A DNA stretch of 14,060 nt, taken from a bacterium. GTDB taxonomy: Archaea; Thermoproteota; Nitrososphaeria; Nitrososphaerales; CADDZS01. Positions within the stretch are counted from its first letter, which is position 1. The number at the start of each line of letters is the position of its first letter. The notes below the pieces were generated by a model. The model saw nothing but the letters and a program-made list of their open reading frames with translations. It was not told the origin of the DNA and did no database searches. Where the stretch lies: assembly GCA_027310845.1 (NCBI GenBank), contig DAIDAB010000037.1:1-14060 (forward strand), in the 5' to 3' direction. Positions 1 to 6,893 of the stretch are shown here, in pieces. The position numbers were made by a program, and so were the translations under genes.

Positions 1-10
1 TCAACAGGCA

Positions 11-361
11 GTGCTCCAGTTCGTAGGCTTCCTATTGATCAACCTGGGGGTCGTGACACTTCCCTCAAGCGAACCAAAATTGATCGGTGCCATCTTCACT
101 TTCATCGGATTCGGCGCAATACTCGTGAAGGCAGAACTTCCATCCCTCAATCCCTCCAAATTAACTACGCAGCAGGCCTCGCTCTATCTTGCGGTCGCTT
201 CAATGCTGACCGCAATCGACGGATATGTTGCTCTGACCTATGAGAGCTATTGGTGGGCGGGTCTTATCATTGGAATAATCGGCGCCGTCATTCTCGCAAT
301 CAAAGAAGTTGTTGAAGGCACTAACCCGATTGCAACAACACAAAACTCCACTGGATCCTAG
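11..361 (+). CDS. Small four-helix membrane protein, function unknown
   Basis: The frame encodes about 116 residues dominated by four hydrophobic stretches: roughly residues 2-18, 23-42, 57-76 and 80-100. The tail GTNPIATTQNSTGS is polar, so this is an integral membrane protein. No catalytic motif is visible. The GTG at 11 is the first start in the window, but the frame is already open at base 2, so the true start may lie upstream and the gene may be truncated at its 5' end. Size and topology would suit a holin-like or small accessory membrane protein, but nothing specific supports that. A tiny membrane ORF follows 40 nt downstream on the same strand. Confidence 0.65.
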   Translation: MLQFVGFLLINLGVVTLPSSEPKLIGAIFTFIGFGAILVKAELPSLNPSKLTTQQASLYLAVASMLTAIDGYVALTYESYWWAGLIIGIIGAVILAIKEVVEGTNPIATTQNSTGS

Positions 362-401
362 CTGAAGTGTTTCCCCTTCCTATCAATCCAGATGGAAGAG
401 C

Positions 402-497
402 TTGAATCAAGCAGTTAGACTCTTTTTGAAACTGTGGATTCTTGCGGTCGTAGCGGGAATAGTTGTCTTTCTTTTGACCTTGTTCGGGATTATCTGA
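402..497 (+). CDS. Tiny single-pass membrane peptide (31 aa)
   Basis: A TTG-initiated ORF of 31 codons encodes an amphipathic start (NQAVRLFLKLW) and one continuous hydrophobic helix ending at the stop (ILAVVAGIVVFLLTLFGII). It reads in the same direction as the upstream membrane protein, 40 nt after its stop, and ends just before the convergent ATPase gene. The frame is open back to 366 but no better start is present. The uninterrupted transmembrane segment suggests real coding, but the weak start and small size make this tentative. It could instead be chance hydrophobic reading in a T-rich spacer. Confidence 0.35.
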   Translation: MNQAVRLFLKLWILAVVAGIVVFLLTLFGII

Positions 498-513
498 TTA
501 CGGTGATGTCCTC

Positions 514-2169
514 TCAGGCCGTGATTGGTTCTTCTTCCCGTCTTTCTTTATCGTGAGTTTCCAGCAGGAATTCTGCTCTGGTTGGCAATCTCACGCCGCC
601 ATCGGTTTTGACAAGAGCTCCCATTCCGACGAGCTCCGATATCCTTCTAGAGCAATTTCCAGAATCAATTGCGTAACCGAACTCCGCAGCCTCTCTTATT
701 ATCTGCTGCTGGGTTGCTTCCCTGCCCTTGCCGATGACCTCGATCATCACCCTCATTATCTGCCCTCGCACATTGGACGTGTCAAACTCCATCGGCTTGT
801 CTCTCTTGTCAACTCGAAAATTGAGATCCTCAGCTTTCACCAGAATATCCAGGGAGGATTCTGGCTTGGGTTCTGCGTTGCCAGCTCGCGGGACGAGTTT
901 CGGAGCTGCGTGGACAGGAGTTTTCTCGATTTCATTCAGTCTCCTCTCCAAGAGCTTCGAAGTTGTCTCGATCTTCTCGTTTGCCTGAGCTAATTGATTT
1001 TCAAGTGCCGAGTTTCTTTCTTCTATATCCTTGATTGCCTTCTCTAACTGCCTGTTCTCTTTCTCTAGTTTCCCAGCCTTTTCCTTCCATATCATTTCTT
1101 CTTCCCTCTCTGCTTCTTCCGTTGCTTTGAGGCGATACGCTCTAACTCTTTCCGACTTTGGCGATAGCTCGCCCCGTGCTACTCGCTTTGCCACCTCTTC
1201 TGGAAGCCACCAAGGAGCTGCGTAGACCTTCTTTACTACCTTCTCTTCAGCTATCACGAGGTAGAAGTGGCCTAGCGGAAGAGTCTGAACGTCGGATGAT
1301 GTGGGTTTGATCTTCCCGAGATTCTTTGGCAGGAGTTTCAAAGTCCGCTCGATTTCGTGTTCGTACGATCCCTGCGGACCAAGCAGCCACAGCCGCGCCT
1401 GACTTCTCACAATTGGGTCTACGTCTACTATCATTTGCGAATCCAGAAAGATAAAATTGTTGATTGCTCCTCCCTTCTTTGCAATTCTACGCCCCACCAC
1501 TTTGGAGGGACTCCCGCGTCCTGCGGGAAAGAAGTCAGGGGCCTCCGGAACGACGATCACAACGTTCTCCAGTTTATCGAAGACTTCCTCCATGCAACTT
1601 GCAATGATTAGGGATTGAACGCCCTCGCTCAACCCCTCGAGGTCCATGACATTGATCACGCTCTCTTGGAGCTCTAGTTCCTTCGCCCATTCCCTTCCTT
1701 CCTTGAACAAATCGGGCAGAACGAGATCCAAGTATCCTCTTATTGAGAATAGCATCGACTCCGCAAACCCTTTCGCAGCCCTGACGTCGTGATTTCCTTC
1801 GAGCAGGATGTCGATATTCTTCCTCACCTCTTTCAGATCCTTTGGCTTTGGGAGTCTCCCAGTTTCACCTGTTACTTCCATGAACCACCTGTCGTAGAGC
1901 CCTGGCAGCTCCTTGTCGAGAGCAGCTTCCGCGAGCGATTTCACGTAGACCCAGTCTGATCTAGGTTTGTAGAAGGGCCTGATCTGAACCCCCCTCAGGA
2001 ATCCAGTTTCTCCTCTTTTTGTCCTGAAAGTTAGGCAGGTGAACTTACCACGGGTGATTATTGCTTCGAGCGCTGTGGTCTTCCCTGTCCTCCTGGTCTG
2101 GCCCGTCGCTGCTATGTTCATGTCTGTGGGAATGTGGACAGGCCTTGCAGAGCCCACCTCGTAACCCAA
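514..2169 (-). CDS. P-loop ATPase with coiled coil and C-terminal winged helix
   Basis: The 551-residue protein has a P-loop near its N-terminus (GQTRRTGKTT, residues 23-32), carrying GKTT but with five rather than four residues between the glycines. A candidate Walker B is NVVIVVPEAP (202-211), where proline-glutamate replaces the usual Asp-Glu. FIFLDSQ (240-246) fits a sensor strand, and SQARLWLLG follows. Residues about 343-416 are a charged coiled coil, and 465-530 look like a winged helix (RGQIMRVMIEVIG to VRLP). The phrase ARPVHIPTDMNIA before the P-loop resembles HerA/FtsK-type (DUF87-like) motor ATPases. I infer a DNA-translocating, partition or packaging role but cannot tell which. 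The start is TTG at 2169, with GTG four codons in as an alternative. Ten bases separate it from the upstream RHH-like gene, so the two form an operon. Confidence 0.7.
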   Translation of the reverse strand: MGYEVGSARPVHIPTDMNIAATGQTRRTGKTTALEAIITRGKFTCLTFRTKRGETGFLRGVQIRPFYKPRSDWVYVKSLAEAALDKELPGLYDRWFMEVTGETGRLPKPKDLKEVRKNIDILLEGNHDVRAAKGFAESMLFSIRGYLDLVLPDLFKEGREWAKELELQESVINVMDLEGLSEGVQSLIIASCMEEVFDKLENVVIVVPEAPDFFPAGRGSPSKVVGRRIAKKGGAINNFIFLDSQMIVDVDPIVRSQARLWLLGPQGSYEHEIERTLKLLPKNLGKIKPTSSDVQTLPLGHFYLVIAEEKVVKKVYAAPWWLPEEVAKRVARGELSPKSERVRAYRLKATEEAEREEEMIWKEKAGKLEKENRQLEKAIKDIEERNSALENQLAQANEKIETTSKLLERRLNEIEKTPVHAAPKLVPRAGNAEPKPESSLDILVKAEDLNFRVDKRDKPMEFDTSNVRGQIMRVMIEVIGKGREATQQQIIREAAEFGYAIDSGNCSRRISELVGMGALVKTDGGVRLPTRAEFLLETHDKERREEEPITA

Positions 2170-2179
2170 CAGAACTTGT

Positions 2180-2545
2180 TTAGGTTGAGTCAGAGCTTAT
2201 CCCCTCGGCTCCCGTGAAATTCTTTGGCTGTATGGTTGAGAGCGTCGGATGCTTTTCACGCCAGCGCTTGTACGTCGGGTCGCGCTTCATCCTCTCAATC
2301 CCTTCTATTAGGATCTCTCTCAGCAGCACGGCGTCCTTCTTGTGGTGAAACTCCGAGACGAAGGGCACTTCCTCGGCGGTTCTTCGGTCAAGACGCACAC
2401 TGAACAGAACGTCAAATAATCGCCTGCGCTGCAAGAGATGTTCAAAAGACACTTTTGAGACTCTAACTTTTGAACATTTGCGGCGGCGAAGTGACTCTAA
2501 GAGAATCTCCCAAGATGCTCTAACTAGTTTCAGCCAGGAGGCCAT
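2180..2545 (-). CDS. Small ribbon-helix-helix-like protein upstream of the ATPase
   Basis: About 121 basic residues. The middle reads FSVRLDRRTAEEVPFV, then KKDAVLLREILIEGIERM, which fits a beta-strand, helix, helix layout as in RHH DNA-binding proteins, but the match is by eye only. RDPTYKRWREKHP follows. I chose ATG 2545 because a TATA-like AAATTTATT lies at about 2592-2601, some 50 nt upstream; that would put transcription start near 2570. The longer GTG start at 2584 would fall only about 12 nt from the TATA box. The gene directly precedes the P-loop ATPase, so a DNA-binding partner or autoregulator for that ATPase is a reasonable inference. Two GGGTTTAAC motifs flank its promoter. Confidence 0.55.
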   Translation of the reverse strand: MASWLKLVRASWEILLESLRRRKCSKVRVSKVSFEHLLQRRRLFDVLFSVRLDRRTAEEVPFVSEFHHKKDAVLLREILIEGIERMKRDPTYKRWREKHPTLSTIQPKNFTGAEGISSDST

Positions 2546-2573
2546 GGCTACTGTGGCAGAGAAATGCGAGACA

Positions 2574-2622
2574 GGGTTTAACACCTTCTCGCAAATTTAT
2601 TCGAGCGTTCGACGTTAAACCC
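2574..2622. repeat. Inverted pair of GGGTTTAAC motifs flanking a promoter
   Basis: GGGTTTAAC at 2574-2582 is matched by its exact reverse complement GTTAAACCC at 2614-2622, with 31 bases between. The pair brackets the TATA-like box of the RHH/ATPase operon. The same nonamer recurs in the 5.7 kb promoter region and, without its first G, twice at 7.4 kb. It is therefore a candidate operator for a shared regulator. Confidence 0.55.
2592..2601 (-). promoter_or_regulatory. TATA-like box for the leftward RHH/ATPase operon
   Basis: Read leftward, the sequence is AATAAATTTG. It lies about 50 nt before the preferred ATG at 2545 and between the two arms of the GGGTTTAAC inverted repeat. The position fits an archaeal TATA box with a leader of about 25 nt. 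No transcript data support it. Confidence 0.35.
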
Positions 2623-2640
2623 AACAATCGACTGCAAATG

Positions 2641-2664
2641 AATCACTGCCAAATGGCAGTAATT
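2641..2664. promoter_or_regulatory. Palindromic site, copy 1 (intergenic)
   Basis: The core ACTGCCA-AA-TGGCAGT (2645-2660) has two perfect 7-base arms around a 2-base centre, flanked by AATC on the left and AATT on the right. It lies in the divergent region between the leftward RHH gene and the rightward small basic protein, 19 nt past the GTTAAACCC arm. The 24 bases match 8336-8359 at 23 positions. It is most simply read as a binding site for a dimeric DNA-binding protein. Confidence 0.6.
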
Positions 2665-2707
2665 GCAACAGCCTTAAACGAGAAAAGTGGCTCCAAGTAT
2701 GTTTGCG

Positions 2708-2890
2708 ATGCCGTTCAAATATAGAGAAAAGAGGAATGCGTACTTCAAAGAATACATGCGGAAGTGGCGCGCAGAAAAACGAAATCATCCAGCACAAATT
2801 AGCCGAAGTTCTTCCTCAGAATCTCCGACCAATCAGGGACAACAAACAATCTCCGAGTCTCCGAAATACTACGAGATACTCGCAGCTTGA
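2708..2890 (+). CDS. Small basic protein with MPFKYREKRNAYFKEYMRKW N-terminus
   Basis: About 60 residues. The first 25 (MPFKYREKRNAYFKEYMRKW, then RAEKR) are a charged helix of a type often found at the start of small phage, plasmid and homing-nuclease-linked proteins. The rest is Ser/Gln-rich and probably disordered. The ATG at 2708 is preferred because that family usually begins MPxK; ATG 2699 and GTG 2687 are in-frame alternatives. TTAAA at about 2674-2678 could act as a TATA box for a nearly leaderless transcript. The function is unknown; nucleic-acid binding is possible from its charge. Confidence 0.5.
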   Translation: MPFKYREKRNAYFKEYMRKWRAEKRNHPAQISRSSSSESPTNQGQQTISESPKYYEILAA

Positions 2891-2892
2891 AT

Positions 2893-2919
2893 AGAAGTTA
2901 TGTGAATTCTCCCACTTCT
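2893..2919. terminator. Weak inverted repeat between convergent genes
   Basis: AGAAGT (2893-2898) pairs with ACTTCT (2914-2919) around a 15-base loop, in the 54-base gap between the rightward gene ending at 2890 and the leftward gene ending at 2945. The place is right for a terminator, but the stem is short and no clear T-run follows. Confidence 0.2.
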
Positions 2920-2944
2920 GAAAGGATTCTATTTGGTAGCGTGC

Positions 2945-3262
2945 TCATTCGTTGTTCTCGCCCAGCAGAGATTTCGCGCTAAGCAGTGTTTGGAGGCACT
3001 CTATTCCCTTCTCAGTCAGAGTGTATTTCCTGTGACCTGAACGCTGCGAGGCGACAGCTATCAACGATTGAGTTTCTAGCTCCTTTAGAAAGCCCTGCAT
3101 AACCATCCAAGATACGTTTGCCTTGTACATGATGCGCGTCGGATGGGCTTCGCCTTCAAGCTGAATCGCTCTAAGAATATCGCACTTTGTTTCAAGGCGG
3201 GAGCGCCTTTTGATTGCTGTATGCTGTTCCTCCTGCACTCCAACTCTCGAACCGCGTGACAC
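2945..3262 (-). CDS. Archaeal winged-helix transcriptional regulator
   Basis: About 105 residues with the layout of archaeal single-domain winged-helix regulators (HTH_45-like). RSRLETKCDILRAIQ begins helix 1, and HPTRIMYKANVSWMVMQGFL carries the recognition region. KELETQSLIAV then leads to the wing, and YTLTEKGIECLQTLL is the closing strand and helix. I know this pattern as abundant in Thaumarchaeota and Crenarchaeota, and it is one of the best taxonomic pointers here. The start is GTG 3262; GTG 3238 (before QEEQ) would remove eight residues. The gene stands alone and diverges from the zinc-finger gene at 3425. Its target is unknown, and the nearby palindromes are candidates. Confidence 0.75.
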   Translation of the reverse strand: MSRGSRVGVQEEQHTAIKRRSRLETKCDILRAIQLEGEAHPTRIMYKANVSWMVMQGFLKELETQSLIAVASQRSGHRKYTLTEKGIECLQTLLSAKSLLGENNE

Positions 3263-3424
3263 TTGACTTTACTCGCATAGCATTTAGATTCGGAGGTTAA
3301 TTAATTCTTAATTGAATCGAGACGCATGTTTGACACAATACTAGAAAAGAGAACAAGGCATTAGAGCAGATGAGAGGTGGCTCTTCGATTCTATTCTCAG
3401 AGCGCTACTTTCGAATAAGGGAAG

Positions 3425-3760
3425 TTGGCGATTAGGGCTCTCCCAGAATCCGTAGATGAATTTCTGATACTACTAGAAAATTATACATCTCATCTTCGAT
3501 GGATTGATGTGCAAGACTCGTACGTCGCTCTGACCAAAAAACACTGTGCTTATCCGCCTTGCTCAGTGACGTTTGTTCCAAATCATCACCGCCAGAAATA
3601 CTGCTCTAAGAAGTGTCAGGTGAAGGATGCGAACCGACGCTTTGCAGAAAAGCGACGTAGGCAGCAGGAAAATCGCGATCTATATTCGATGGACGAGCCA
3701 GAAAAGCGGGAGGAATTCAGAAGACAGAAACATTTGCTCGATCCGCTTTACTTCAATTAG
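3425..3760 (+). CDS. Small zinc-finger (treble-clef-like) protein
   Basis: About 111 residues, begun by TTG at 3425. The centre has four cysteines as C-x4-C-x13-C-x3-C (C41, C46, C60, C64), in CAYPPC then KYCSKKC. This QKYCSxxC style is common in small zinc fingers that bind nucleic acid. A strongly basic helix follows (RRFAEKRRRQQENRD), then an acidic/basic tail. No enzymatic motif is visible. It diverges from the winged-helix gene across a 162-base spacer. DNA or RNA binding is inferred from the finger and charge. Confidence 0.6.
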   Translation: MAIRALPESVDEFLILLENYTSHLRWIDVQDSYVALTKKHCAYPPCSVTFVPNHHRQKYCSKKCQVKDANRRFAEKRRRQQENRDLYSMDEPEKREEFRRQKHLLDPLYFN

Positions 3761-3894
3761 AGGTATATCTCTAAACAGAATACTTCGATAGCAAATTTGG
3801 AAGCTCAAGCGCGAAAACACGAATAGAAACAATGGTTACAGCTTGGAACTGACACTGACAATAGTTTCTCTCAGAGTAGCCTAAGACTTGATGT

Positions 3895-4725
3895 TTACCG
3901 GTTGTTTCTGAGCAAGGTTTTCAATTTACCGACTGTAATCCAAGGTTGTCTATTGTGGAGCATCCTGTGACAATTAGAGCATAGGATTGCGATATCTTCT
4001 GGACGAGTCTCCGTCTCTGCTTTTAGCTTGCTCAAAGGGAGTATATGATGACCTTCAATGAATCCATAGCCTCGCTCCCCATATGTTCTTAGGAAATCGA
4101 AACCGCAGGCCGAGCAATAAAGACGTCCTCCATGGCGATTCATGAAAATTGACTTTGCGGCATCAATTACTTTCCTCTTCCGTTCTCTCCGAAGATGTAT
4201 TCTTGTGAGCTTCCTACCTTCCTTAGCAGCAGCTACCAGCTGATCCTCGGGAAGATTAGATCCTTCAAGGCTCTTCTGCAAGAGGCCTATTGCTTTGTTT
4301 ATGTACGGAATATCTTCCCGATAAATTGGTTGGAGATTTCGTTGTGCTTCTGCCTTTCCAGTTAGCAGAGCGAACAGTTTCGGCGTTTTTAGCTGATTGA
4401 GTATTTGCAATACTTTCTTAGGTAAAGGAGAATGAAGATGGATCGGTTGTGGAAATTTCTGAGTATATCTTATGTCAACATTATCTGATGGCTTTTCAAG
4501 CGAGTATTGTTCGATCACTCCTACGCCATAAATTCCTCGTAATGGATGGCTAGAGCTCCCAAGAATCTGCATGAGCAGTACTTTTTGACCTTTCCTGAGA
4601 TCGTCCTTAAACTGATAAGTTGTCCAAGGAACAGGCCGTTTGGTATCGAGCTCTTTAGAGAGGAGATAATTGTACCTTTTTGCTGCCATAGCGATCCATC
4701 GATAATCTTTCGTAAGAACAAACAT
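3895..4725 (-). CDS. HNH endonuclease, possibly EVE-HNH modification-dependent restriction enzyme
   Basis: The C-terminal part of this 276-residue protein is a clear HNH/McrA-like nuclease. It has a zinc pair in YCSAC (C204, C207), the catalytic region FIEGHHILPLSKL (H226, H227), and ILCSNCHRMLH (C249, C252, H253, H257). Residues 1-95 include W10 and RKGQKVLLMQILG followed by GIYGVGVIEQ. That layout is reminiscent of EVE/PUA-like domains that read modified bases. If right, this is a type IV-like enzyme cutting DNA with foreign modification, but the N-terminal assignment is by pattern only. Base composition is more AT-rich than the genes at 6-9 kb, which may mean separate acquisition. The start is ATG; the gene lies 49 nt after the upstream leftward gene. 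Confidence 0.75.
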   Translation of the reverse strand: MFVLTKDYRWIAMAAKRYNYLLSKELDTKRPVPWTTYQFKDDLRKGQKVLLMQILGSSSHPLRGIYGVGVIEQYSLEKPSDNVDIRYTQKFPQPIHLHSPLPKKVLQILNQLKTPKLFALLTGKAEAQRNLQPIYREDIPYINKAIGLLQKSLEGSNLPEDQLVAAAKEGRKLTRIHLRRERKRKVIDAAKSIFMNRHGGRLYCSACGFDFLRTYGERGYGFIEGHHILPLSKLKAETETRPEDIAILCSNCHRMLHNRQPWITVGKLKTLLRNNR

Positions 4726-4774
4726 AGTGTATGGGTAATTGTAAAAGTAGTTAAAGAATTTCTGAGCATGCAGA

Positions 4775-5350
4775 TCATGCCCCCCTAATTAGAAATGGTC
4801 TCACATTCTCAACAAAGAATGGACGCCCCAGATTGGCCCTCGTCCCGCTGATCCTCTGCATCAGGATATCACCACCTTTGAGGGGGCCGTCATACTGCGC
4901 GCTGCTCCATATCTCAACATAAGGCGCAAGCGTACCTGACTCTCCTGCGGGTAACTCCTTGATTGCTTCCTGCCTTATTGTCTGCTGCACGGTTCCGGTA
5001 CTGTATCTCTGGAAGAAACCGTTCTTCCATGCCTCGAATATCTTGAGATACAGTCTATCAGGCGTGTACCTCTTCACGCCCTCATCGTTCAGTCTCACGA
5101 GTAGCATGTTGCCCGGGTTCATTGGGAGCTGCGTGGCTGCTCTTTCTTCAACCGCAGGAACCCGTCCTTCCAGTGCGTCCCTTGCAGATCTAATTAGCTC
5201 GCCAAACATCGATGGAGTAAGAGTAACCCTGTAATCGTCCGGTCCCGTGTTGATTATCATCTCGTAGAATGTTCTAGTCGTCGATGGAGCTATCTTCACA
5301 CTCTTGACGGGCCTTATGTTGATGCCACGGCAGCGGACAATCAGGCGCAA
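4775..5350 (-). CDS. Conserved-looking protein of unknown function (191 aa)
   Basis: I do not recognise a family. The 191 residues form a soluble alpha/beta-looking protein with no membrane segment or signal peptide. Visible segments include FYEMIINTGPDDYRVTLTP, LPMNPGNMLLVRLNDEG, and a late part rich in Gly and aromatics (YVEIWSSAQYDGPLKGGD). The start is TTG at 5350, eight bases after the stop of the upstream 97-residue gene, so both probably come from one transcript from the 5.65 kb promoter region. A nearby ATG at 5355 is out of frame. The N-terminus MRLIVRCRG is Arg-rich. Confidence 0.55.
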   Translation of the reverse strand: MRLIVRCRGINIRPVKSVKIAPSTTRTFYEMIINTGPDDYRVTLTPSMFGELIRSARDALEGRVPAVEERAATQLPMNPGNMLLVRLNDEGVKRYTPDRLYLKIFEAWKNGFFQRYSTGTVQQTIRQEAIKELPAGESGTLAPYVEIWSSAQYDGPLKGGDILMQRISGTRANLGRPFFVENVRPFLIRGA

Positions 5351-5358
5351 AACATGGA

Positions 5359-5652
5359 CTACTTTCTCTGCATACCCTTAACAATGATGTAAACGTAGCG
5401 AACCAGGATTTCCAGATCTCCCGGCCTTGTTCCAACGCGGAGAAATTTTGCCACTGCCATTCTGCAAGCTCGCATTTGATCGTTTGGAAAGTTCGCTAGC
5501 TCTTGGGCAAGTGCATTTCCAAAACCATCCGTGAAAAAGATGATCCTGTGTTCTCGCTCCTCGAAGAGACCGCATGACTTTCCCCACAGCTCCGCATACC
5601 GCGCCTGAGCTTTTGTTAACGGAGGGCCTCGTATTTCGATTCTGTCGTGCAA
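5359..5652 (-). CDS. Small protein of unknown function, first gene of a leftward pair
   Basis: 97 residues from a TTG start at 5652; no family recognised. It is mostly helical and mixed in charge, with AQARYAELWGKSCGLFEE, FTDGFGNALAQELANF and a basic C-terminus. No cysteine cluster or membrane helix is seen. It is followed after eight bases by the 191-residue gene. Its promoter region carries a GGGTTTAAC/GGATTAAC tandem motif at 5707-5725 and is shared with the divergent gene at 5782. Confidence 0.5.
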   Translation of the reverse strand: MHDRIEIRGPPLTKAQARYAELWGKSCGLFEEREHRIIFFTDGFGNALAQELANFPNDQMRACRMAVAKFLRVGTRPGDLEILVRYVYIIVKGMQRK

Positions 5653-5706
5653 ATGCAGTCGAGCAAATAATCAGAAATCGAAGGAATAAGAAGCATCGCC
5701 CTAATC

Positions 5707-5725
5707 GGGTTTAACAGGATTAACA
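5707..5725 (+). repeat. Tandem GGTTTAACA/GGATTAACA motif in a divergent promoter
   Basis: GGTTTAACA (5708-5716) is followed at once by GGATTAACA (5717-5725); a further G precedes, so the first unit starts with the same GGGTTTAAC as at 2574. The 18 bases differ by one base from the tandem at 7405-7422. The site lies 55 nt from the leftward start at 5652 and 57 nt from the rightward start at 5782, so it could control both genes. Confidence 0.6.
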
Positions 5726-5781
5726 GAGCTCGTATGGCAACAAAGCGTTAAAGCAAAATTGTTGGGCATACGGGATCTGCA

Positions 5782-6630
5782 ATGCAAGAAGCAGACGATG
5801 AGAAGATCAACTGGCCATCTCTTGTCATCTCCAAGACAAGCCCAGACAAGCCCCAAGACGTGGTACACACAACAACATCAACAACTGACAGAAAGCAGCG
5901 AGACAACAGAGTCCTGTCGGCGCAGAGACAGGTTCCAGTGGAAATAGATGCGGGCCAAACACAACAGTTCAGACATAAGCATCTGCATTCAAGGAAGCTT
6001 GTATCAGAGTTGCAGATACTTGATATCGACCGGCTCTATCCGAGGATATCCGAGGCCCTGAATGAGCTACCTATTAAACTCTGCAGGCCTTCGGCCAACG
6101 GGATCTTCATGCAGCGGAGATTCTACCAGTCCCAGTGGCGGAACCCGAACTACCTTGCTAATTTTCTGAGGAGAAGGGCTGACTTCGTTGATCGCTTCAA
6201 GAGGGGGAGGCACCTCTCGCCGCTCACGTGTGAGATGCTTCGCATTGTCGCGCGCAATCTGGGATTCCTGACATACGACAAACTCTTGGAGCAGCTCAAG
6301 AGCTACAAGGAGCCAGCCTGGGTTTCGATGAAGACTGAGGATCTCGAAAGGATAGATGCGTATCCGACCATCTCCGAAGAGGAGCTAGCAAGACAAAGAC
6401 TAGCTGAAGCAGATGAATCCAGTCGCAAGGCAATCGAGGAACTTTCCCGGGAGCTCGGCTACTCCACACCGGAGAACCTCGTTTCGGTTAGGGTCAGATT
6501 CAGATGTAGGTACGACGGAACCGTGGAGACGGAGGGTTATGTCGACCAAAGGAATCCGGACAAACGATTTGCAAGATGCCCGATATGCAAGAGGGTCTTC
6601 CATTTGGGAAGGAGTGACATTATCGTTTGA
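5782..6630 (+). CDS. Unknown 282-residue protein with a C-terminal zinc-finger-like segment
   Basis: No family recognised. Residues 1-70 are polar, rich in Thr, Gln and Lys, and probably disordered. Residues 71-190 form a basic helical core (FYQSQWRNPNYLANFLRRRA, LTCEMLRIVARNLGFLTYDK). Residues 196-225 are acidic and helical. The last part, VRFRCRYDG then RFARCPICKRVFHLG, has C242, C266 and C269 with H274, which may bind zinc. The start is ATG 5782; GTTAAAGC at about 5747-5754 is a possible TATA box. The stop overlaps the start of the next gene (TTGA, 6627-6630), implying translational coupling. Nucleic-acid binding is inferred from charge and finger. Confidence 0.65.
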   Translation: MQEADDEKINWPSLVISKTSPDKPQDVVHTTTSTTDRKQRDNRVLSAQRQVPVEIDAGQTQQFRHKHLHSRKLVSELQILDIDRLYPRISEALNELPIKLCRPSANGIFMQRRFYQSQWRNPNYLANFLRRRADFVDRFKRGRHLSPLTCEMLRIVARNLGFLTYDKLLEQLKSYKEPAWVSMKTEDLERIDAYPTISEEELARQRLAEADESSRKAIEELSRELGYSTPENLVSVRVRFRCRYDGTVETEGYVDQRNPDKRFARCPICKRVFHLGRSDIIV

Positions 6631-6869
6631 TTCATCTACTCCGGCTCGATCTCTCAGATGCGATCTACGTAGGGTTATGCGAGTCAAAGCAGGACCAGAA
6701 ATCCTCAGAAGCAGCCGAGCTCGTGGATTGTGGAAATGTGAGATGCGGCCACAGGGTCGTGGTGTCAAGCGACACGCTAGCACAGGCAAAGAGATGCCGG
6801 GAAATACTCTGCGTGTGCTGCGCCCTAAAGAAGATGCACGCGCTTGAAACTGAGCTGCCTTACCGCTAA
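6627..6869 (+). CDS. Small cysteine-rich, zinc-binding-like protein
   Basis: 80 residues begun by TTG within the TTGA overlap with the preceding stop. It carries C18, C35, C40, H42, C57, C62, C64 and C65, the main cluster being DCGNVRCGH then RCREILCVCC, which suggests one or two zinc sites. G/C-rich third codon positions support real coding. The tight coupling suggests it works with the 282-residue protein. It converges on the broken gene ending at 6894. No catalytic motif is visible. An overlapping frame at 6413-6847 lacks such a cysteine pattern and looks like a shadow. Confidence 0.5.
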   Translation: MIHLLRLDLSDAIYVGLCESKQDQKSSEAAELVDCGNVRCGHRVVVSSDTLAQAKRCREILCVCCALKKMHALETELPYR

Positions 6870-6893
6870 GCGATATACAATTTTGCCTGTATT

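Noticed and set aside
553..1611. Rightward open frames opposite the ATPase gene
   Set aside because: They lie antisense to a gene with clear motifs and have Ser/Leu/Arg-rich composition without recognisable domains.
3296..3312. AATTAA/TTAATT inverted repeat
   Set aside because: Short, low-complexity A/T sequence in a spacer, with no second copy seen; could be chance.
4521..4778. Leftward ATG in an ATGA overlap at 4776-4778 after a run of G, opening an 85-codon frame
   Set aside because: It lies in another frame over the N-terminus of the HNH gene, whose own frame is better supported; the overlap is probably accidental.
6413..6847. 144-codon rightward frame spanning the end of the 282-residue gene
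   Set aside because: Overlaps two better-supported frames and has Arg/Ser/Thr-rich shadow composition.
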